The notes below the pieces were generated by a model that did no database searches, had not been told where the DNA came from, and saw only the letters and a program-made list of their open reading frames with translations. Shown here piece by piece: positions 48,252 to 59,100 of a DNA stretch of 64,000 bases. Numbering within the stretch: the stretch's first letter is position 1; each line of letters begins with the position of its first letter. The translations under genes and the position numbers were made by a program. The DNA is taken from contig JAKMXF010000312.1 in assembly GCA_024704765.1 (NCBI GenBank), positions 62,001 to 126,000 of the forward strand, read 5' to 3'. Origin of the DNA: Oopsacas minuta (taxonomy: Eukaryota; Porifera; Hexactinellida; Lyssacinosida; Leucopsacidae).

Positions 48252-50646
48252 ATGGCAACGGAATCTCAAGATTGGAATGCGAATATGAAATTTTGCGCTT
48301 CAAATTCAAACCCATCGCCACAAATATTGGATTGGGACTTAACCAATGATCTCATAGCTTTTGGTTCCAATTGCAATATACACATTCTCAGCCAATCAAA
48401 TGGTAACTTTTCTACCCATCAGGTGTTAACGGGTCATACTTCAAATATCAGCTGTTTGAGATGGTTGAGTTATCCCAATACAAAAACAACAACAACAACA
48501 CCTCTAGTTTTGTTGGTAACTGGTACTACTGGAGGGGGGATCAGGGTGTGGGAGAATTCTCCGCTAAAATGTACACAAACTTTTATTTTAGGCGAGAATT
48601 CTATTAATAGTATCTCTGCTAGGATGACTGGTTTAGTCTCACATTTAATAACAGCTGCTTGTTCAGAAGTTGCTATTTTTAGAAGAGATTTGAAGGTGTC
48701 AAATGCCACTTTTGAGGAAATACACCGAATAGATTTTGGCTACAATTACGTATTAGGTGTTGATATAACATATATTGGAACTGGAACTGAATTGGTTCCA
48801 ATTCTAGCTTGCGGTAGTGATAATGGTAAAGTCCATTTGTATAATATTTCTGATTTGACTAAAATTTGTGATTTGCTTGGACACGAAGATTGGATTAGGA
48901 ATGTTGAATTTTGTGAGACATCTGATGGTCAGTACTTAGCAACCGCTTCTCAGGATTGTTATGTGAGAATATGGCGCCTTAATCTTGTAATTGAGTGTGA
49001 AGAATCAGCTGAGTTGAAGATGAAAGAGATTGTTTTCCACACCTCTTCTAGCTCAGGTAGTAAACAAAAATATATACAAACAAACTAATAAACAAACAAT
49101 TAATACATCTATAGGAGTATTGAAGTCATACAAAATACAGCTAGAGACGGTATTACAATGCCATGAGGACTGGTGCTATAGTGTATCATGGGCTCCTGTT
49201 AGTTCCAGTATTAGTTCCAGTTTAAAACTGTTGACAGCTTCTATGGATCGTACAGTGGCTGTGTGGTCTCCAAGTGGCACAGATGGTGTGTGGGAAGAAT
49301 CGATGCGAGCAGGAGAAGTTGGTGGAAACACTTTAGGATTATACGGAGCTAGATTTGGACCTGGAGGTGTTAAAATTGTGTCGCATGGGTACCAGGGGGC
49401 ACTACACCTCTGGGAATATGTGTCTGATAAATGGGAGGGCAGACCTATAGTAGGAGGACATTTTGGGACTGTCAGTGATTTGAGTTGGTCCCCATCTGGA
49501 AAATATTTCATCTCAGTTTCTTCCGATCAAACTGCAAGACTTTGGGCTGAATGGTGTGAAGAGTGGCATGAATTGGCACGCACTCAAATACATGGATACG
49601 ATCTAGTTAGGTGTTGTGCCATATCTGACACAATGTATGTGTCGGCTGCTGATGAGAAAGTGGTTAGAGTATTTAGCTCACCTCTGACATTCATTGATAA
49701 TTTCAAACACCTAACTAACCAATCAATTTCCAGGCCACTTAATGTGCCACTTGGCGCTAATGTTCCAGCTTTAGGTCTGTCTAACAAAGCTGTTTTTAAT
49801 GTGACACAACAAACAAAAGAAAACACCTTTGATGACTTCAAAAACGCGCCACAATTCACACCTTTCAATCTGTCCTCTCCCCCTTTGGAAGAAACTTTAT
49901 TGCAACACACTTTATGGCCAGAAGAGAGGAAGCTATATGGCCACACCTTTGAAGTGTACGCCCTCGCCACCAGTAGAGATGGCACAATAGTGGCATCCGC
50001 CTGTAAAGCTTCTAAACCAGATCAGGCAGGTGTTATATTGTGGTCGGTTGAGAAGTGGTCTCAAATACAGACACTTTCATTCCATACACTCACCATTTCC
50101 AAATTAGCATTTTCAAATAATTCTCAATTGCTGCTAGCAGTTTCACGTGATAGAACATGGTCGCTATGGAAACGCAATGGAATGCAGTTTGAACTAATTT
50201 CTCATTCAAAACTGTCTGTTATGAAGCATACTAGAATTATATGGGACTGTTCTTGGACCATGGATGATGTTTATTTCGCTACAGGCAGCCGAGATATGAA
50301 AATTATTGTTTGGGGTGAGGTTGTCGATTCAAAATGGGATTGTGTCAGTCAGAAACCATTAACACTTGAAGAGGCGGTTACAGCACTTCAATTTTGTCAT
50401 TTTTCTAAACGACACATTCTTGCAGTTGGCCTTGAAAATGGGAAAATCTTAATTGTAACTTTTTGTGAAGAGACCAAGGATCTGAATATCGTAAAATTTC
50501 TTGATGAGTATCATGCTGCTATGGTAACCTGTATTGCATGGAGACCAGAATCAACAATTGGAATGCATAGAAATTATCAGCTGGCAACTTCTAGTGCAGA
50601 TTATTCAGTTAGAATTTATAATATATCACCTCCAAATATTGTGTGA
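48252..50646 (+). CDS. ELP2: Elongator complex subunit 2 (WD-repeat protein)
   Basis: Two exons (48252-49056, 49115-50646), 778 residues from ATG 48252 (MATESQDW); the codon before it is a TTG. WD40 repeats run throughout (for example GHTSNISCLRW, GHEDWIRNVEF, ATASQDCYVRIW, HEDWCYSVSW, GHFGTVSDLSWSPSGKYFISVSSDQTARLW). The ELP2-specific stretch LEETLLQHTLWPEERKLYGH and AVSRDRTWSLWKR identify the subunit. Elp2 forms two beta-propellers in the Elongator core that modifies tRNA wobble uridines. The compact two-exon structure contrasts with many-exon vertebrate genes. Confidence 0.95.
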
Positions 50647-51177
50647 ATTTATTCTCTATTAAATATCTATTTCTACTTGCCTCGATTTATATGTTGTAAT
50701 GTATTATATTCGATGGATCAGCTGATTTCTAATACACCTTAACCAAAATATCCAAACAGAATAATACACATATTTTCCACCATCTGCATATACTCATTTA
50801 TATAGATATTACAAGATTGTGTTAAAATTCAGTGCCTTTGGTGATATAACACTATTTGTATTTCAAAGAGGTGCTAATATTATACTAGCATGCTATTATC
50901 GATAAGAAGCAGAGCGAATAATTGTCTACATAGCGATAGCTTCTTATTTTTACTTCCTATCTCACATGTTATTTGATTATTGGAATATTTTTGTCCAGAG
51001 GACGAAGTTGGATGGATGACAATATCTAGTTTACCCTTTCTGATAATCAAATTTGTATTTATTAATATTTGCATTTTCTGGTTAAAAATAATAACTTCTT
51101 TCCTCAAATTTAACTGATATAATATATTTTCAAACAAATAATGAGAGCTCTGTAAATATTGGCAACTGCCCCGCTCA
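50647..51177. other. Intergenic after ELP2
   Basis: AT-rich. The minus-strand frame 50880-51251 is the antisense of the receptor-tail remnant on its right and has no recognisable content. Confidence 0.6.
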
Positions 51178-51247
51178 ATCAGATGCGTATCCTTCAAAGG
51201 TTGACGAAAACGAGACTTATTCATTGGAGAAAGTTCCTGATAATTAG
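51178..51247 (+). pseudogene. Remnant of the receptor cytoplasmic-tail exon
   Basis: The frame ending at TAG 51245-51247 reads PSKVDENETYSLEKVPDN. This nearly equals the C-terminus of the receptor on the opposite strand (PSKVDENETYALEKIPDN, ending 53103). The 3' flank is also shared, so it is a partial inverted duplication of that gene's last exon and 3' region. Confidence 0.85.
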
Positions 51248-51274
51248 ACAATTATTCCTAATAGAGTCTAGCAC

Positions 51275-51498
51275 TCTACTTATACGTAATACCCCTATCT
51301 ACTCTACTTATACGTAATACCCCTATCTACTCTACTTATACGTAATACCCCTATCTACTCTACTTATACGTAATACCCCTATCTACTCTACTTATACGTA
51401 ATACCCCTATCTACTCTACTTATACGTAATACCCCTATTTACTCTACTTATACGTAATACCCCTATCTACTCTACTTATACGTAATACCCCTATCTAC
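51275..51498. repeat. 28-bp minisatellite, 8 copies
   Basis: Unit TCTACTTATACGTAATACCC plus CTATCTAC repeats eight times head to tail with almost no change; one copy has TATTTAC. The homologous 3' flank of the receptor gene (about 53040-53080, reversed) holds only one unit, so the array expanded after duplication. Confidence 0.97.
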
Positions 51499-52049
51499 TC
51501 TACTTCTTTAAAGTCATTTGAACTTTCTACCTTTTGTATATTCTTTTTGTTTGTCCGAATTTATCATTATACCACTTTGTTATTGTTGGGTAGATTATTT
51601 CTTGGTGTTTGTGAAGTTTTTATTCCTCTCCTTGTTAATCATTGGTTATAAGGTCTTATGCAATCCATTTTCGTTGTTGTTATATTTTTGTTGATATGTT
51701 GAAGTGACTTTATTTACTCGCATACTTGACACATAAATATTCGCGTTCCCTTGTGAAGATATTGATGTTCTTAATATGTGTGTAATCTTATGATAATACA
51801 TTATTAATGCATTTCATTGAGGCATATTTCTATCGTAGAATGAATAGAATCTCTTTGTTTGAAGGTATCACGCATGTGATTACAGTGTCTATCAACATTG
51901 AATGATTCAAATACATTACAAATATTGGAGTATTGCACATGTCTATTGTTATCAGTGCACAACCATATCTCTAATAATTGTAGTCACAGAATCATAAAAT
52001 ATTGAATTATATAAAACGCGAATTTTATGCAACTCGACAATATAAATCT
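51499..52049. other. Intergenic between minisatellite and 4TM gene
   Basis: The first ~60 bp continue the inverted match to the receptor 3' flank (CTTTAAAGTCATTTG...TTTCTACC). The remainder has no gene. Confidence 0.6.
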
Positions 52050-52571
52050 ATGGCGTTTAATCCCAGAGTACAGATCATCGTATTTGGAATAGTCGCAATA
52101 TTTTGGGCTGGATTAAGTACTCAGATTGTCATGTACAAGTCAATCTTAGGTGTTAGCCAACTTTACGAATTTCTCAGTCATCCCAATGCTTCTACTATTA
52201 TAAATCATGACTCGTATGTGTATATGGGAGTTGAGGGAATTGTCACGTCTTTTCTACAGACCTTAGCGCTTATGTTTATCATCATAGGGTCCTTTAGTTC
52301 CATGATTGATCTAGAAAGAACTCAAATATTTTCGAAATTACTATTGACATTTTCAGAATGTGTACTTCTGCTGTGTGTAGGGTTTAGCATAGCAAGTTCA
52401 GTTCTTGATATTAACAGTCCGAAACTTGTATTAGACATAATTGCAGCTGTCGTGTACGGTTTATATTTCCTGTTTATTGCTGTTTATCTTATTCTTTTGC
52501 ATCTTTATGAAGTACAACAAGAAGAAAAAGTTGAAGTAGATGAGGTGTTTATGAGTGAGACTCAAATATAA
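52050..52571 (+). CDS. 4TM protein outside the main cluster
   Basis: Intronless, 173 residues from ATG 52050 (MAFNPRVQ); the frame is open upstream only from a TTG. Four hydrophobic segments lie near residues 8-30, 62-84, 94-118 and 127-152, with an acidic C-terminus (QQEEKVEVDEVFMSE). A loop with NASTI between TM1 and TM2 is a possible N-glycosylation site. Topology and size match the 4TM genes at 14-27 kb, but no sequence block is shared that I can see. It sits between the two inverted copies of the receptor 3' end. Confidence 0.72.
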   Translation: MAFNPRVQIIVFGIVAIFWAGLSTQIVMYKSILGVSQLYEFLSHPNASTIINHDSYVYMGVEGIVTSFLQTLALMFIIIGSFSSMIDLERTQIFSKLLLTFSECVLLLCVGFSIASSVLDINSPKLVLDIIAAVVYGLYFLFIAVYLILLHLYEVQQEEKVEVDEVFMSETQI

Positions 52572-53102
52572 CACGACAAGCCTTAAATAATAATTTATCA
52601 ATATATTGCTCGGTTTAGGAATTATTATTGTATTGTATTATCTAAATATATCCATTCTTGTTGCTGTTTACAATTCGACATACCGGTTATGATATGTAAC
52701 AAAGTATTAATTATCTCTTAAACATTGATAATACAAATATTCACATATATACTAAAACTTGTATCCACTGATCACACAAAGGTATTGCATTGCATTGACC
52801 CAGAGTGATCGCTAACACTAATTGAATATACATTAGAAACAGGATAATTAATATTGTATAAATAGCGTATTCCCCTGATTAAGTCTACTGTAGAATAAAC
52901 TTGTGAAAGGAGTATTAACTTGAATTCAAAACACATCAAAAGGATAATAATAATAACAATAATACCAACAAGAATACCTAACTAATGAAATTCATTAGAA
53001 AAAGAATATACAAAAGGTAGAAAGTGCAAATGACTTTAAAGAAGTAGAGTAAATAGGGGTATTACGTATAGGTAGAGTGCTAGACTTATTAGGACTAGTT
53101 GT
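52572..53102. other. Intergenic / 3' flank of the receptor gene
   Basis: 53000-53102 is the parent of the inverted copy at 51240-51560, with one 28-bp unit. No gene otherwise. Confidence 0.65.
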
Positions 53103-56100
53103 TTAATTATCAGGAATTTTCTCCAATGCATAAGTCTCGTTTTCATCAACCTTTGAAGGATTCGCATTTCTTGCCTTCTTTGAAAGATATCTCTTCACAC
53201 AGAATGCTGAAAGACAAGCAGTAATGAATAACCCAATAATTATGAGTAACAGAAGGACGATAATTGCAATAAGGAACTTTTCCTGGGTAAGAAAGGCCAG
53301 AGAATCGCTCTGAAAAGCTGCTGGTGTGGATAATACTACAGGCATGAGGGAGTGGTACACAGTCTCAGAATATGTCACTGTAGAATATGCAAACTGAAGA
53401 TCGACACGGATAGTATAGTTGAAGTTAAGAGTTAAGCCAGTTATGCTGAAGTACAGACTCTCAGTGGTACCAGCTAAGTAATAGACATCGTCATATCCGT
53501 AATATATTGAGAATTTCTCATCAGAGAGGGGAGTCTGTTCTGCTAACAAACCCCAGGTAACCAGGATGGAGGTGTCACTAGATGTCACAGCTGTCAGATT
53601 AGTTACAGCTTGTGAATAGGTTGCTAGAGAGAACAGAAAACAATTCAAGATTTTGTAATTTGTTATATATTAACTGAGGAAGTGATTACATTAACATTAC
53701 TCACGAGAAAGAGAGAGTTGGATTTGAATAGCTAGCTTCTGTTTATTGTACCAATCTGTCACATAGAACTTGTATACTCCTACATCTGACTCATCAAAGG
53801 ATAAGAAACTAATTGAATTGTCAGGGATATGAGTGTCATCAGGTCTCTGCCACTTCCCAACAAGATTGGCTGTCATTACTACGTTCTGTGTCTCAACGAT
53901 AATATAAGCTGTGTTTCCGTTAGAAGTGAGTGACTCGAATGTTTGTACTGTCCCCGTATCCACGCTTATGACAGGTGGTCCTGTGAAGTGATAGGAAATG
54001 GAATATCATTATTAGGAATTAATTATAATGAAAAGTGACTAAATTCATATGTTTAATCAACAGAACAAACCTTGCATAGAGATTTCTGCACTCAGAATAT
54101 TATCACTACAAGTTTGATCTAGACATTCCATTAGATAGGTGTCTGTGTATTTGAACAGATTTCCTACTTCTAATACATCTAGAGGATTCTTGAAAATAGG
54201 AAATGACTCACTCTTCATCCAAACCATGTCAGCTGATGAGATGGAGTTGTCAGGTGTGTGACAGAATAGAAATATATCATTATCTACTCCGAGGGTGTAT
54301 AGGTAGGATTCAGATGTCTCAATGACTAAAATGAAAATATTTAAATAGAAATATACAAAACAATGAATTGACTGATGTGTAACCTTGTAAGAGAGTTGTA
54401 TCCAGAATAGCTACAGTGTATGTGTTGCTGATACCATCTGGTTGTTGTGTCACTTCACAGCTGTAGTAACCTGGATTGTCTATGTCCACTGACAATACAT
54501 TAGCTCCTGTTGTGGCATCAATTGTACCAGTTTTAGCAGTAGTACTACTACCAGCTAGATCTCTGTAGCTCCAGGTAACTGCTCCATTCAAACAGTAGAG
54601 ATCTGTGTTTGCAGTCAAGATAGAATTTGTTGATAATAGTCCATATGTTGTCGAATCAATCTTCTCTCCAAATTGATTCACTAAATATTATAGAGAAGGT
54701 TAGAACACGTATATGTTTTGTCAATGTATTTCAATTACAAGGTTAGAAACAATACCTGTAAGATCGATCTGAATAGCTAGTGTTTCCACATTATCCAAAT
54801 CTTTAACATAGAACTCGTACAAGCCCTGATCAGATAGTAGAAAAGTAGGGAATGTGATTGAACTAGCTGTAACCCAAGAGTAATCTGGTAGTCGCCATCT
54901 CCCGACTAGATTTACAGATAGGACGACATTCTGTGAGAGTAGGTCAAGATAAGCTGAATTGGTGTCACCAGGGAGCAGAGGGTAGGATACCACAGATCCT
55001 GCGTTCAGTGTTATGACAGGTGGGCCTGTTCATGAATAGGATAATTACAATACTGATACACTAATGATATAACTCTAATGCACCAACCTTGAATGAGGAT
55101 GTGTACATTGAATATTGGAGTATCATCCAATGCATCTAAACATTCCATTGTGTGAATGTGTCCGTCGTCAGGAATGTCTGCAATGTTTAGAGGGTTCTGC
55201 TTTCTCTCATCTGTATCCATCTCTCTCCAACCGATCTCTCCAAAGGGAACAGAGTTGTCAGGTTTGTGACAGAATAGGAAAGCAATCATTCTGTCTATCT
55301 TGACAGTGTATGTTAATGATTCTGCAGCCTCAACAACTAAAGAATAGAAAAGTAGATAATTATTACATTCTCGCTAAATGGTTGATTGGATAATTGAATG
55401 TTACAACAAGTATTGAGTAGGACATGCACCCAATTATCATAGTTACCTGTATAAATAGAAGGATCGAGAAGTACAAATGTATATGTGGTGATTCTACGAG
55501 ACTGTATTACATCACAGCTGTGATATTGTGATACAGCTATTGAGAATGATCTGAGTGGTGCTCTGACATCATTTGTTTCCTCATCACCATCAAAATCCTG
55601 ATATCTCCAGATTGGTGGTTTCTGTGATGTGCAGTAGACTTCCGAATCAGTAGTTATAATGGAATAATCTTCTAATATAATAGATGAAGGAGTAAGTGCT
55701 CCAAACTCGTGTACTAAAAGAGAAAGTAGACATAATAAATACTGTAGTGAATATTTGGATTATTCGATTAATAGCAATTCCATTTTGACTATATTTTGTT
55801 ACTATCCAAGAACGAAGTGTCACACCAGTTGCATTTCTAGTCACCAGTGGGCGGGGCCGGATTTACCCTGGAGTGGCCCGAAGGCTGGACCATACAAGTG
55901 GGCCGAAACATGGTCGACATTGGTCGGTGCCCCCCAAATTTCAATTATTTTACAAACTAGAAAGTGCCATATTTTTACAGTGCAGGGATTTCTGTCAATA
56001 TTGGGTGGGAATAAATGACTGACCTGAAGTGGCATGATGGTTAATATAACTTATTTCAAAAGTAAACAATGTATAAAATGAACTGAATTGAATTTTGGAA

Positions 56101-59100
56101 TCACACCAAAGAAGAATGTATACTTTTCTAGAACTGATTAGAACCACTAAATCAAGCAAATAGAGATTTTGATAGGGAGTTCAACTTCTTAAGTTCGAAT
56201 TGCAATTATATTTCTAATTTATAAATTTTAGTCTCTAAGAACGACCCTTTTTATAAGTGGCCCGAAGGCTATAGCCTACTTAGCCTAATGGTAAATATGG
56301 CACTGGCAGTGGGTCTGAAGACTTCACTTCACATTTTCACATAACATGCATTAACATATGAAGAAACATACAATCACTGAAGTGCTACCTCGAATGTAAA
56401 TCTGAAAAGCGATTACTTCATTTCCCTTCCAGTCGATCACACGGAACTCGTGTAATCCCTGATCTAAGAAATCGAACTCATTTACAGTTATGGGTGAGTT
56501 CTCTGGTAGAAAGGTGCCATCTACTGTCTTCCATCTCCCAACAATATTAGCTGTCAATGCTACTTTAGAGTTTAATTTCACATAAGCACTGTTTTGATCA
56601 GGAAAGAGTGATGTGAGATATTCGACAGTTCCATCATCGAATGTTATCACTGGTGGACCTGAAAAATACACGATAGATATTTCCAAATCGTATCTGCTCT
56701 AATACGTAACCTCAGACACAAGATATAATGCAATACCAAATCTTTCGGAAATGTAGTTACAAACCTTGTAGCATTATATCAACTACAAGTATAGTCTGAT
56801 TGTTAGAACTATCTATACACTCTGCAAAGTATTCATTTCTGTATGCAGCTAGTCCGCCTATGTGCATGGGGTTTCGTGAGACATCAGTTGTACCTCGCTC
56901 CCTCCAAAATACGTCTCTAAATTCAGCTGTATTGTCAGACTTATGACAGAACAGGGATGTTTCCTCACTGTCTACTCCCTCTGTATATTTGTAGGTAGAC
57001 GAAGATTCAGCAACTGTGAGTGAAATAGAATTCGTATATCAAAATTCGAGTTATGGCTTAAACTTGAATATTTTGTATAATCTATTACAAACAACATACC
57101 TGTATACACAGACGGGTCCAGAAGAGCGATGATATGTGTAGTAATTGTACCGCTGTCTTGAGCAACTACACAGCTGTAGTAGCCTGACTCCTCTGTGCTT
57201 ATTGACAAATAGCTTATCCCAGTGATTGGGTCTGTTTCAGAAGGTCTAGATGTACAATAGTTGTCAAGATCTGTATAACTCCATGATACCTGTGGATTAT
57301 ATACACTAGTCTCTGTAATGCAATACAGAGTTTTGCTAGAAATCAAGATAGAGTTATCCTCTATGGATTGGTGTGTATTTGAAGCATCGATTTCTCCAAA
57401 TGGATACACTATAAGAGATTTGAATAGATTAATATCGATGAATTGAAGCGATATATTAATTGCTTACCTTTGAGTAAGATCTGAATTGCTAGTTTATGTT
57501 CATTCTCCCAAGAGATTACAAAGAATTTGTACAATCCCTGATTGGATGTCTCAAAAGTAGGGAATGTAATGGTTGTATCTTCAATGAAGCTACCATCTGG
57601 TAGTTGCCATCTCCCCACCATTAGATTAACAGATAGCATTGCTTGCTCATTGACTTGCAAATATGCTGTGTTAATGTCAGGTATAAGATCTTCATAATTT
57701 ATAGGGGATCCTGTATCTAGTGTTATGACAGGTGGGCCTGTTGAATAGAAGTGATATATCAATAAATTATGTGAATGTAAGTTATAAACGACACTAGAGA
57801 CTATGATATACTTAACAAACTCTCTGAACCAAACTTATACTGTTATATTATGACATACCTTGCTTATAGACGATAGCACGGTAGGTTGTAGATGCTAGAT
57901 AATCACATTTAATCTCAACAAACATATCATTAGAAGAAATACTTCCAATATTTATTGGATTCGAGTCAGGAGTATTAGATGGACCAATTAAGATTCTGAA
58001 AGCAAATAGTTCAAAACCGTCCTGTGAACAAAATAGGAAAGTATTGTCGCTATCAACTCCAGTTGTGTATGTGAAGTCTGTTGACTCACCAATAACTATA
58101 CAAATAAAGTAGAATCAGGGTTTTAGTTAATTTCTTTACACAAGGAATAAAGCCTAAATATCCGAATGTATTATTACAGTCAAAAGCCTATTAGTTTACA
58201 CTGTAAAGAGTATTTTGAGGATAAATAATCCGTTAATTAAATACACTGGTGACAAAATAACCAGCATAAAAAGTGAGGTAATGGTAAAACTGTAAAAGTC
58301 AATCCATTCTGAAGTGAATGCACAAAAATACATTGAATATATGTGATGCTATCCGAAATACATTTACAAATACCTGTATATCTTGATGGATCAAAAACTC
58401 CTATATTGTATATATATAGCCCTGTATCATCAACAAAATTATCTACACAATAATATATTCCAGAATCCTCAATGCTAACTTCAAATAAACTGATACCAGT
58501 TACTGGGTCTACGTCAGCTGCTGTGCGTGTATTAGTACTACTAGTTGTTTCTTTGTAGTTCCATTCTAGCGTTGAAGTCAAAGGTGCTTTGCAGTATAGA
58601 ATCGTGCTAGTTGTCAAAATCGTCTCTGTTACCAAATTTGTGTAAGTATCTTGTATCTTTTGTCCAAATGGATAGACTAAAATATGAATTTGATTAATGG
58701 TCTGAAACTCTAATGCAGCGGTTCCCAACCTAGGGTGTATGGACCCCTTTGTGGTCCACAGAAAAGAGTAGGGATCCACAGGATCTATTGCAGTCTATGG
58801 GAAGGGGTCCACTGGTGAAAAGGTTGGGAATCGCTGCTTTAATGTAATTATGTATGATATAATAATATCATCTTCGTAATGTATATTGGCCTACCTCGAA
58901 GCGTTATATCAAAAACCAAATTTGATTGCTTATCCCAGGTTGTTACATAGAATTCATAAATTCCCTCATTATACACCTCAAAAGATGGAATTGTTATAGA
59001 ACTCTCTGTCACATAACTATCATCTGGTAGTTTCCATGTCCCAAATAGATCCGCACTTATGGTAACGTTCGGAGTTTTATAATTTATTTGAGAAGAGATA

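Noticed and set aside
50880-51251. Minus-strand 123-residue frame
   Set aside because: Its right part is antisense to the clear receptor-tail remnant on the plus strand; the rest has no features.
51275-51498. CRISPR-like array of 28-bp repeats
   Set aside because: Units are directly adjacent with no unique spacers, and the DNA is animal; it is a minisatellite.
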